This document shows positions 11,139 to 21,260 of a DNA stretch of 64,000 nt, one piece after another (the stretch's first letter is position 1; every line of letters begins with the position of its first letter). A program made the position numbers and the translations under genes. The notes beneath the pieces are model-generated. The model searched no databases, was not told the DNA's origin, and saw only the letters and a program-made list of their open reading frames with translations. The stretch comes from Kalmusia sp. IMI 367209. Taxonomy: Eukaryota; Ascomycota; Dothideomycetes; Pleosporales; Didymosphaeriaceae. The DNA is taken from NCBI GenBank assembly GCA_027946365.1, contig JAPEUQ010000006.1:744001-808000 (forward strand), read 5' to 3'.

Positions 11139-12897
11139 CTACCGCAAAAAGTCCGAAACATCCTCCCTCAGCTTAAAATCTATATACGGCCCATCATGCG
11201 TACTAGTAAGGTGATCAATAAGCTGAAACTCATTCGACCTCTGCCTCCCCTCGGCCCACCGACCCGCCCAGCCCCAACATCGCCCAGCGCCCCGTCGGCA
11301 GCCTTGAAATCAAAGTACCACAGCGCCTTCGCCATGGCGGTGCTGAGCTCCATGTACGCCATGGTCTTCCCGGGACACCCTCTGGGCCCCAGCGAGAAGG
11401 GCAGGAAGGCCAGCCTGGCGGCTTCGACCTTGTCTTTGGGGTTCGTGTCCGAGACGAGCCACCGCGTGGGGTCGAAGGTGAAGGAGTTCGGGAAGTAGTC
11501 TTCGTTGTGCTGGACGCAGTAGATGGAGGCGCCCACGTCGCAGCCTTCGGGTACGTAGTGGCCGTCGATGACGATGCCGCCGCTTCCGGGGGATACTTCG
11601 CGCCAGAGGATGCCGCCGGCGGGTGGCGTCATGCGCATGGCTTCGTCGATGCAGGCGCGGAGGTAGACGCATTGCGGCATCTTGGAGTGGAGGCCGCAGT
11701 GGATTTCGCTGCCGTAGCGGAACGTGCTGCGGACTTCTTGGGCGGCTTTTTTGTAGCATTCTGGGTTTCTGGATAGGTAGAAGAAGAGCCCTGTCAGGCC
11801 TGTGGATGTCGTGTCTGATCCCGCGATGAGGAGGAATCTTGCTTCGGACCAGAGCTCGGCTTGCGAGAAGCCTTTGCCTGTTTCGGAATCTGTTGCGTTC
11901 ACGATGAAGGAGAAGAGGTCGCGTTTGGCGCGTCCTTCGACCTCGGCGTCTAGCCTCTCTTGTAGAAGTCTGGTCATCAGCCCCATGTACTTCATGCGCA
12001 TGGAGGATGCTCGAGGGTAAAGGATCTTGTCCAGTTTTGCCTTGGCCAAATCGGGGAAATTGGCCATATACCGCTGATCTGTGGCTCGCTGCTGTCACGG
12101 CGTCAATCAAGAAGCGATTCGTGGGCCCGTCTAGCAGTTGAAATGATTGCCCGAAGCCGAATTCACCCATGATGTCGAAGCCAAGATATTTGCACTGCTC
12201 GGTCATGTTGATTGGAATGGACCACTGTCCTTTGTCTGCAGATGCGAGCCTTGCTATATTCCTGATAAATTTATCGACATGCTGAAGCAAGCTTGGTTCA
12301 AATTCACGCATGCATGGATCTGATAGGCCTTGACTGATCATTCTGCGTTTAAACCGGTGGAGATCCTTGTCGATTGCCGTGTGGATATTGTAGACCCCTG
12401 GTGCTGGAAGCATAGAGAGGTAGCCTCTGGATTTTTGCACAAGTTTTGCTTTGTTGTTATTTATGTCTATCCGACATTAGTAAGGGGCAGGCAGAAGTGC
12501 CGGCTCAAGACCTACCATGGAATGCGGTGACAGTGTTAAAGATCATTTTGTTTGGCCCTCCGCGATAAGCTGACCCTACAATTTTGATCAGCTCAACGCA
12601 ATGATTGCTACTGACGTCGTAGGAAATTTACCATAGCGTTTGTGATTTTCCAATGTACGGATATGAAGCTGACCAACAGCGCTATGATACGCGCCATACC
12701 AGTCCGTGAATTTTGCAAGGAACGGTCCGGGCTCGCGGGGAAAGTGGATTGAGAAACCACCGATGCGTATAGACAATCAAGGACTTTGACGAAGCGTGAG
12801 TGACCAATTAACATCCATACAGATGACTACTTACACGCAGCAAAATCGCAACCAAAGTAACATTGAACAGGAGCGTCACGAAAGCCTGGAGACCCAT
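11139..12897 (-). CDS. Cytochrome P450 monooxygenase, frame interrupted at three mononucleotide sites
   Basis: The protein begins MGLQAFVTLLFNVTLVAILL, a membrane anchor for the ER. Exons are 12897-12835, 12783-12632, 12575-12516 and 12448-11139. Diagnostic elements are the proline-rich REPGPFLAKFTDWY hinge, the I-helix AGSDTTS, the EAMR of the ExxR pair, FDPTRW and the heme loop FSLGPRGCPGK with its cysteine ligand. Length after allowing for the breaks is about 527 aa, normal for fungal microsomal P450s. Frame breaks lie in the GGGG runs 12737-12740 and 12053-12056 (one base too many each) and near 11247-11260 (one base too few). All intron phases close once these are allowed for, and the extreme C-terminus (EFQLIDHLTSTHDGPY) is conserved. 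Base-calling error is likelier than decay. It neighbours an MFS exporter on the same strand. The substrate is unknown. Confidence 0.85.
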
Positions 12898-13630
12898 ATT
12901 GCAGATGGTGAGAAAACTTGGAAACCAATTTTGCCGATAAGGCGTCGAAGTATATGCAGATCAGCAAGGAGAGGGACAGATGAGACAAGCAAGTGACCGT
13001 GAAAAGAGAACGTGAGAGCACAAGACTAAGTCCAAGTCCGATAGCGATCAAGAAACTTGGCATCTGCGTAAACAATCCCGAAAAGGCAAGAGGATTTGAA
13101 ACCCGGTACCACAAGTACAGACATGGGAAGCTGCAGCGTACCCTCCATCAACCCATGCCAAGCGGCCATGACTGCATATTCGGTCGTACATGCTCGGGCA
13201 CCGAGATAGATTGTGCATTGTTTATCAGTGGGACGCAGAAAATCGGCCGTAAGCCACACCCGGCGGCCTGTGCCCTGGGAAATGCAAATCGGCCCCAACA
13301 GCGAGAGAACGTGCCGTGTGCATCGTATTCAGTAAAACCGGGGAAAGTGCAGCAAGGATGGCCAGTGGGGTCAGTACTGTATCAGACACAGGCTATGGAA
13401 GTATCTCCGAAGCTCGCCTACCATGATAGACCAAAAGGGAATGCGGGCAGAATCCTGCGGCTTTTTGGCGCACAGCCCCCTTAGAAGCTTGTATTGCGCA
13501 TACAAATGGATGTATCACGTGCTACACGTCTACGCACCAGATCGAGACTGGTATGGATGCACAATTATGGATGTCAAGGCATACGAAAATGCTACCAAAC
13601 AAAATTGGATGATCGTGCTTTTTTGACGTC
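12898..13630. other. P450 upstream region with one unexplained minus-strand ORF
   Basis: This 733-base gap should contain the P450 promoter and the MFS 3' flank. On the minus strand, 13298-13026 reads as 90 codons with a protein-like sequence including ARACTTEYAVMAAWHGLM. I do not recognise it, and no splice sites clearly connect it to the P450 or the transporter. It may be a lone exon, a relic or chance. Confidence 0.4.
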
Positions 13631-15465
13631 TCACCCAGTCTTGGAGAGTGTACTAACACCCTCGTTAACTTCACCAACCGTGTTCTGTTCGTGTACTTTA
13701 GCTTTGCTGCCGGCCAGTACCACCTGTGGTCTCTTCCATAGCATTGCCAAAGCGATGAATTGTGCAGCAGTAAAGCCAATGAGGACTCGCATCCGCTGAT
13801 TGTATGAACGAACCAAAACCTCCGTGACTTGATGTCTAGTAGTTTCTGGCAATAGAGAGACTGCAGCGGTCGACTTCATGACCAGCGACAATTGGTCTGG
13901 TGGGAGCAAATGCCGAAGGCGGGTGGCGGCGTAATTGTTCCACACCGTAGATGCGATGGCTAGGCCCAAAGCCCCGCCAAATACGCGGAATTGCAGCACG
14001 GCTCCAGCACAAAGAGCTGGCGAGATCTGTTAGTGCCAAAATTTTGGAGGTCCTCGTGTGTGATCTACTTACCAAGGTCTTTGTTCTCAATAACCGCTGG
14101 GGGTAAGACGAGACATAACCCGAACATGATACCGATTCCGAGGCCAGTCAGTACTTGGTATCCATATATAGCGCTAGGTACCGAAGTTGTACTAGTCATG
14201 GTCGACAGAAGGCATACGCCGATTAACTGACAGACCACGCCGAAGAAAAGCAGAACGATAGGCGGAATTCTGGTTTTGCCGGCCACTACGTTAACGGCGA
14301 CAGCTCCCAAGGGCAATCAAAAGGTTGAAAGGTATCAATCGAGCACCTGCGCCAAAGGCGTCCACGCCGAGTGTCTGAAACCGCTGTGGAATATCGATGA
14401 TTGCAACAATATACGGTGCGCCCGACAACATGGAAAGCCTGATTCAGGATCAGATCATCCGTTCTCTCGTTCAGATGATGTCTTGACTTACAAAAGTGTG
14501 CCCATCCATGCTCTGTTTTTGAAGAACTCCCAGGGGAAGATAGGCTCTGTTATCGTATGTTTCGATTTGGAGAGACGGTATTCATGAAGTACAAATACGA
14601 TCCAAAGAAGGCCTGAAAGCGTAAAGAGTGAGATAGTTGGCGCAGATCGCCAGCTGAATGTTACACCTGCTTCAAGCAATGCTGTCACCAATAGCAATGA
14701 CGCTCCAAGGAGACAGAAGGCTCCTAAAAGATCCAGACTTTTGGCAGGAGCGAGTGGGGAACGCCGAATGCCTTCCGCAGAGCCAGAAATCTCTCGCTTC
14801 TGGTAGGGAAACCCATTTGGGATGCTGAAGAGTAGGAAAGCACACACGGGAAGGCCAACGGGGACACTATTATGCGATCAGCAAAGCCAGGCACATGGAG
14901 CGGGTCCCTTACTTGATGAGAAAGATCCATCGCCACGAGACCTTTTCGCTGAACGCTCCCCCAATGAGCGGGCCGATGAGACTACCAAACGCACTGACGG
15001 AGGAGAGGATAGCAGCATACTTGGGGTATTCATGCTCTGCCACCATTTCGTATGCGATTGTCAGACCCAAGGAGACACAGCCGGCAGCACCAATACCCTG
15101 AAAAGCGCGACAAATGATTCTAGAATTTGCCTTGTCAGATTTGCAGAACATATCTTCGAGGTGCACTTACAGTTGGGTCACGGACTGGGCAGCTCCACAA
15201 CCGCCAGAGAACGCAACGAACAGGAAGAGGGTGCTCAGCATGCACGTTTTTGCGACCAAAGGCATTACTGAACTTTGACCAAATGATGATGAGGCCTTGA
15301 CAGGTAAGCGCGATCCAACAACTGGGCCAGGACTGTGCACATACTGGTATAGGTGATGAGATAACTCGTGACCACCCATCCTATCTGGCTGAATCCCTGC
15401 AAATCGTTCACGATAGCTACCAAGGAAGTTGCAACTATGGATACTTCGATGTTGACAAGGAACAT
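13631..15465 (-). CDS. MFS drug/metabolite exporter, DHA2 (14-TM) type, two frame breaks, 5' exon unresolved
   Basis: Six exons are visible: 15465-15345, 15295-15171, 15119-14913, 14866-14492, 14438-14073 and 14016-13631. Motifs typical of the fungal 14-spanner H+-antiporters are SIVATSLVAIVNDLQ in helix 1, SNAFGRK in the motif-A loop, RAFQGIGAAG in helix 4 and WRWIFLINVPVG after helix 6. It would export small hydrophobic molecules across the plasma membrane. Frame breaks are one surplus base in TTTTT 15247-15251 and one in GGG 14311-14313; with those allowed, all five introns (46-56 nt) keep phase to the stop. Coding sense extends upstream of 15465 (IEIISIAFAM in frame), so a first exon is probably missing from this model. 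It shares strand and neighbourhood with the P450. Confidence 0.85.
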
Positions 15466-16642
15466 TGCGAAAGCAATGCTGATGATTTCAATTAACGAGC
15501 AGTGCGGACGAAGGGTGGATAACGGACCTGAGCGTGACCGAGCGTAGCCTCCATCCTGATAGCAGTCCAGAAGGCGTCGTAATGTCTGGCTCTGGTCGTG
15601 TCAACGCTTCTGTAGCCATTTGGCGCTGATTTTGAAGACTTTGGCCGGACAAAGTTCACTGCAAACGGTGGCCGCCTCGCGAGGAGGAAGTTCAGCAAAG
15701 TGGGTGATGGTGGCGGCAGCGGTGGTGAGTAGCTGACGCACGGGAAGCAGGACGACCTGTCACGGCAGGCTACGCCACGACGCAAGGAGAAGGCGAGGCC
15801 GTTGAATACGACGCTTGGGGAAAGCGGGAATGTGACACAGTGCAACCCACCCGGGCAGTCGTGCATGCATTGCCAAGACATTAATTAGAACGGGCAACAG
15901 CATATATCCGGATTACGCCGTCTCTACGCTCTCAACGGTGGTGCAGTTTAGACGACCGAGCAAGCGTGCGCATGTTTTGGCCAATCAGATAGGGTTACCT
16001 CATTTCAGGCAGCCGTTCCAATCGCATGGTTGAAAGGTCGATCTTACGGCCGAGGGGCCTGTGCGACCCAGAGACGGTTCCTCGCGTGACGCCACTCGTA
16101 TCGCAGGCAAGCCGCAGAGGGGGGCCCGGGGTTGCACAGAGCTATCCAAGAGAGGACAGAGGATTGGCAAAGCGGAGAGCGATCCAGATGTCGATTCACG
16201 ACCGACTTCCTCGCAACGGAGGGGGGGGGAGAGGGTTCTATAAATACATTTCAGCTGGTACGCGTCCAGGGCCACACCATTCGGTATCTTCGCATTTGCC
16301 CATGTCATGGTCGCACGTTCTTCATATGTGGTTCGTGGTTGTTGTGCAGTAGCGCGCACCGCGTCTGTGGGCTCATTATCTAGCCGCTGACTACATCGGG
16401 TTAGTGCCAAGACACAAGAACTTCACAATTCTTCCCCCAACATCCTTGTTCAACCAGCCAAGTCGGTCAAGACATTCACCGCATCAGCTGCTGACATCGC
16501 ATCGCTTCTGGCATGCATGTACCATTCAACATTATTTTCACATGCTCGACATCATCTTACATACAAAGTACGACAAAATTAATTACGCGCCTGCTGTCCT
16601 GTTGTCGAGAGATCCGACGTAGAAAATGCTTCAAGACATGAT
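15466..16642. other. Gene-free stretch, probable MFS promoter
   Basis: The part next to 15466 likely holds the unresolved first exon and promoter of the MFS gene. A nine-G run sits at 16221-16229. The minus-strand ORF 15881-15492 could not be spliced in frame to the transporter. Otherwise I see nothing supported. Confidence 0.45.
16238..16246 (+). promoter_or_regulatory. TATA-like box without an assigned gene
   Basis: CTATAAATA directly follows the G-rich tract. It is a good TATA match on the plus strand, and the reverse complement TATTTATAG also resembles a TATA box. No gene starts within the next 300 bases on either strand in my model, so its role is uncertain. Confidence 0.25.
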
Positions 16643-17804
16643 TCAAACCCGCGGTAGTTCGTGCATACCAAAGCCATCGGTGCTATTGGTAGAGTGCTCG
16701 ATGTAGATCTCGCGTTCCCGTAGGATTTTCCGTTGCGACCCACCATCTTCGCTTGGGAGTCTAGTTGCGCCGCCCGTGGTCGAGCTTTGGCCATATGGCG
16801 TCTGTCCGTCGCGAGTGGGTCTCGCGCCAGACCATGACTTAGCAATGAGCCGCGACAGCGTGCTCTCGTGGACCAGATAGCGGAGGAGGGGCTTGAACGC
16901 GAGCATGCACGCAGCCAACAGGTAGATGCTGGGCTCGATGATGACCCAGTTCAGGAGGTTCACGGCAGCCCATGTGCCGTCGACAATGGGGGAGAAGAAG
17001 GCGACAAAGCGGAGGATCGAAGTGATCAGACCACTATCGCAGCTGGTTAAAGACTGAACGTATGTTGAAAGTCCAGGTGGGATACTTACACGCTTCCCAA
17101 GAGGAAGGTTACGAACAGACCGAGCTTCACTTTATTAGATGCATGAAGGTTCCACACCAACGGCATGGGCAGTATCAGCATGACAACGTCGGTGACGATG
17201 TTGGGAATACTCCCGTAGCGGAACATGTACGCCTGGTTCACGCAGTGGCCGCCCGCGATGCTCTTGTTCCAGAGAAATTCTATCGGTCGGCACTGACAAG
17301 CGATGATGGGGACGGAGACAATCGGGAAGGCGGCCAGGATGAAGACGACTGCCCAGCAGCACATTCGCGAGATTCTATCCGAGAAGATCTTGAGGTACAT
17401 GGAGATGACGGCCAGTTTGGGGAGACTCGCGGAAGTGGCGTACAGAGAGGGTGCGGCAATGTACACCGACTTCAGCCACTCGATCCTCTCATGCTTGGGA
17501 ACGTATTGCAGGTGCCGTCCGACGCCGCCTCGCTTCACCGAGTCTTTCAAAAAAGTTAGAAGCTTCGTCCTTGTGTGTAACCGATAGGATGATCCTTACA
17601 TATGGACGTGATGCATGTTCCAGTGATGATGATCAAGGTAGCAACGACAAGAACATCGTCGTGACGAATCCTCGTCCTTTGAATGCGACGAGACCACAAT
17701 CGCAAAGCAACAAAACAAATGTCCAGAACGAAGAAAGCGACGGCCGTCCCGATGAGGACATGAGCGCGCGACTCATTGGGGGGCTGGTCTCCGCCGCCTG
17801 CCAT
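16643..17804 (-). CDS. Pth11-like / fungal rhodopsin-fold integral membrane protein
   Basis: Three exons, 17804-17600, 17543-17090 and 17033-16643, give 349 aa. Both introns are 56 nt. The start MAGGGDQPPNESRAHVLIG is the third in-frame ATG and the one that begins the family-like sequence; ATGs at 17894 and 17945 only add a basic tail. Family features are RIRHDDVLVVATLI with its acidic pair, the YSVKRGGVGRH loop, SLPKLAVISMYLKIF, a CQCRPIEFLWN region and the late WAAVNLLNWVIIEPSIYLLA segment. The tail is hydrophilic and Ser/Thr/Gly-rich with charged end, probably cytoplasmic. It lacks a visible CFEM domain. The gene is divergent from the desaturase at 18697, sharing an 0.9-kb intergenic region, so the two could be co-regulated. 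Ligand unknown. Confidence 0.85.
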
Positions 17805-18696
17805 AGTGTTGCGAGCAGAAGATTTGTAAGGAGAGAGAATCTCAACAAGAAGAGCAACAAGAGCGGTTGGCAAGGCTGGCGGGAAGGATGCCATGCGCTT
17901 ATATTTCTTACACGGGGCTTGGCGTACCATGAACCTATCAACCATGCCGGTAAAAGTAACCCCTACGTGCTCCTGTACGACAAGAAACTACGGGGATTAT
18001 TCAAAGGCTAGGCTTCTTGGGGGCCAGGTTCCTGCACACTATCCCGTCCACACACGTCTCCGACACGTCTCCGAACAGCAAGCCACTTCCGCACGTTCAA
18101 GCACCGTAGGCGAGCCCTACCCCGCGTCCACGATATCTCTTCCATGATAATCTTCATGAGACACAAGTGTTTCAGACCGCGTACACGCTTGTACAAGGTA
18201 ATAAATTAAAGACTAGTTTTGAAGTCCGAAGCTACTCGAATGCAGGCCGGTGTGGATCCGGGTCATTGTTCGATGGGAGCCTAAGACTCGATCCCGGTCA
18301 CAGGGCTCAGCTAGGAGGCAAGAGGGTTGCGATGGCAGTGACTGCTCGTCGTCATCGTCAGATGGACGCATCGGTGCCCCCCCGTTCGCCCCCAATGCAT
18401 GTGTCTCCATGTTTTCGCGCCTAGGGATATTGCGGTGTAACCTGTATTGAAGGTGACCAGCCTTTTTCCGGTCTTCTGTCCGTTTCTCTTAACGCAACTA
18501 GGAAGATCCGAGAGATAAGCATGGTGCCCGTAGAATAGTACAAATCTTTCAGGCTGCATGATGCGCAGCATTGTCACACGGGTATTTAATGGGCAGTACA
18601 AACGGTGACTTTGGTCCTGAGCTGAGAAAATTTCCTACAGAAGTCTGATAAATACTTGAAGAAAGTTCCATCTTTGGGCTGCCTAAGCTATTGAAC
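17805..18696. other. Divergent promoter region between the receptor-like gene and the desaturase
   Basis: This 892-base region must serve both flanking 5' ends. It contains a perfect tandem 11-bp repeat (18052-18073). No ORF looks real. Confidence 0.5.
18052..18073. repeat. Two perfect tandem copies of an 11-bp unit
   Basis: The unit ACACGTCTCCG occurs twice back to back. Each copy contains the E-box-like CACGT core. It lies in the shared upstream region of two divergent genes, so a transcription factor site is possible; this is inference. Confidence 0.4.
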
Positions 18697-20110
18697 ATGT
18701 CCAAGGCAATGTCCTCGACTAAGATCGACTACGACAGTCATCCGGCTGAGCTCGTTGAGGGTGGTGTAAGTGCGAAGAGACTTTCGAGTATTCGAACAAC
18801 ATGCTAATGGGCCAAGACCATCAACTCGCAAGTGGGCATACAGCAACTAAGAGATAAAATCCCACCCCATTGTTTCAAACCATCCTACACCAAATCCTTT
18901 TACTATCTCTTCCGTGATCTTCTCCTGGCGACAAGTCTTGGAGCTGCGGCCTACTTTGGTATACCTAACCTTCCAAGTCCCTTCCTTCGGGGAATTGCTT
19001 GGATCTTTTACGGATACGTGCAAGGCCTGGTGTGGACGGGGCTATGGGTGAGCCCATACCACTGGACCATAACGCGACTCATACGCTAAGTTTGGCAACA
19101 GGTTCTCGGGCATGAATGTGGCCATATGGCCTTCTCTCCTTCCAAGACCCTCAATGATTTCTTGGGCTTTGTCCTCCATTCGGCTCTGCTCACACCCTAT
19201 TTTTCATGGAAGTCATCCCACCGCAGGCATCACATATACGCCAACAACCTCGCCAAGGACCACAACTATGTGCCCCCCACCCGCACCTCATACGCAGAGA
19301 GCCTGCTGTTCCAGGCGCATCGTCTTGAAGAACTTACTGAAGACTCACCGTTCATGACTATTTTCCGAATCGTGATGCAGCAATTGCTCGGTTTTCCTTG
19401 GTACCTATTGACCAACATCACCGGGGCGCCGGGCAGTCTCCACCGCGAGAAGTCGACTTCGTTCCTTGGAAACAGCCATTTCCTGCCGAGCAGCACTCTC
19501 TTCCGGCCTGAAGAAGCGCATCTGATCCTCGCGTCTGACTTGGGCATGCTCGGCATGGCCTTGCTCCTCTGGCACTGTTCGACGACCATAGGGCTTCCCG
19601 TCATGCTCTTGTACGTGCAGCCATGGCTGTGGGTGAACAACTGGATCGTGGCCATCACATACCTCCACCACACACATCCAACTCTCCCCAAATATGAGGA
19701 TGAGGCCTGGAGCTTCGTGAGGGGAGCTACTGCGACCATGGACCGCGATTTTGGCTGGACGGGAAGATACCTCTTCCACGGCATCATCGAATACCATGTG
19801 ATCCATCACTTGTTTTCGTAAGCGGCATCACCCCGAGTTCCGAAGACGTTGAAACTGACAAGATGACAGACGCATCCCGTTCTACCACGCCGAAGAAGCA
19901 ACGAATGCGATCATTCCCTTGCTAGGTAAACACTACCATTGCGACAGAAGCGGGTCCTTCCTAATGGGTATCTGGACGGCCTTTACCAAGTGCCAGTGGG
20001 TCGAACCGGACCACAAGGATGCACCGCCCAAGGACCGCGTCATGTGGTACAAAGGCGGCCCTTCCCCGCCACCAGAGACTTCCATGGGGCGCAAGGGCTG
20101 GTCTCTTTGA
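18697..20110 (+). CDS. FAD2-like membrane fatty-acid desaturase (delta-12 oleate desaturase family)
   Basis: Four exons, 18697-18765, 18817-19047, 19102-19817 and 19870-20110, give 418 aa with all phases closed. The three histidine boxes that bind the di-iron centre are HECGH at residues 104-108, HRRHH at 140-144 and HVIHH at 332-336. Transmembrane stretches surround them. RDKIPPHCF near residue 34 is the usual N-terminal FAD2 signature. Family members insert a double bond at C12 of oleoyl chains in the ER; relatives act as conjugases or acetylenases. The third box and its context (EYHVIHHLFS) differ from the HVLHH form I expect of housekeeping fungal delta-12 enzymes, so a specialised activity is possible. 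Placement beside a P450, exporter and hydrolase supports a secondary role, by inference. Confidence 0.88.
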
Positions 20111-21260
20111 ACCTGGGCGCGCATTAGGGCAGCTCGTACGGGAAGCGCTCCACAGGCGTGATGACGGAAACGGGCTTGGAGATGGTCCTGTAAGGGAAGG
20201 TGCACGGAGTTTTGCTCAGGTAGTCAAGTTTCGGCGCTCGAGCGGGTGGCTGAGCGCAAGACGATGCGATTGGTGGCGAGACGGAAGCGGGTAGCGATAG
20301 ACACGTTCTTAGAGCCTATACAGTTGTAACCTAGTCGATGATTGACCATTAGCTTGCGCAACCGCTCGCACTACTCTTTCGTGCGTAAGTCGTTCTAACC
20401 TCAGCGTTCGTGACCCACTTCGTGCAGGGCCCTCGTACGGCATCTAGAAAAAGAGCGGTTGATATAGGCTTCGGAAGCGACTTAGCCTGGTAAACCCCCC
20501 CTCCCGCCACCCCACACAGGGCCCACAAACCAGGCAGGACACGAATTCGGCCCCAAGAACACTCGCAGTATGCCTCCCAATTCGTGGACCACTTCGGGTG
20601 CAAGGAGCTCCCACGCCCTGCGGGCCCCCCCGGCAGTCTTTAATCTAAGTGCAGGCTGTGGAACAAAAGTGCCAATATTTGCAGGCATGAGCAGATATAC
20701 TGAGGTCCGAAAAATGTAACCACGAACCCGTGCTCGTTCGCCTCGCGACCCAGTTACGGCCCGCACCTTCCGTTCCCGAAATGTGGCTTGCGGACGCGAC
20801 ATGCAACCGCAATTTACGTTCCTTCGACCCTTGACGCATGTCATCGCGTCCCTGGCCGGATAAAGTATCGTGTGCGCCTTGCACCCAGCCCTGTTCCTTG
20901 CCAATCTTTTGCCATCCGTTTCTGCGCTGCTTCGCCGCGACACTGCAGTTTGCGCAATAATCAGCTGTGCCGCTTCTTTCTCCCCGCGGGGGGGTGGATG
21001 CGGGGTACAAACTGTGCCTGCGCCCTCGCCTCGCCCCCACGATTGCTTCCACAATCTCCGAAGCGTGTCGATCACGAGCCCGTATCGCAGTTTGAGGTCG
21101 AGAGCCCTGGATTCCATCATCCGCAGTGCTGGCGGTTGAACCCCACGAAGAACGTGCTTCGCCATCACATGATCTGCTTCTCTTGCTGAAAGAACTGTTG
21201 TGTTCCGCATTCGAGCATCGAACCCTCCCGCCCGCTCTCCATTACTGGCCAACAGTCACC
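20111..21260. other. GC-rich gene-free stretch
   Basis: About 1.15 kb between two plus-strand genes. It is GC-rich with C/G runs near 20496-20520 and 20625. A minus-strand frame of 256 codons crosses it but has no protein-like composition or motifs. It probably contains the desaturase 3' flank and hydrolase promoter. Confidence 0.5.

Noticed and set aside
11310..12440. Reading the P450 through the 376-codon frame to its end
   Set aside because: After about 12056 the frame becomes Arg/His-rich nonsense antisense to nothing conserved, while the I-helix and heme loop lie in the other frame.
12993..13484. 163-codon plus-strand ORF
   Set aside because: No protein-like pattern; antisense to the more plausible 13026-13298 frame.
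15492..15881. 129-codon minus-strand ORF as first exon of the MFS gene
   Set aside because: No donor/acceptor pair joins it to the transporter in the right phase, and it lacks the expected N-terminal character.
20482..21252. 256-codon minus-strand ORF
   Set aside because: Composition is GC-driven, with no motif and no splice logic; it overlaps the hydrolase start region.
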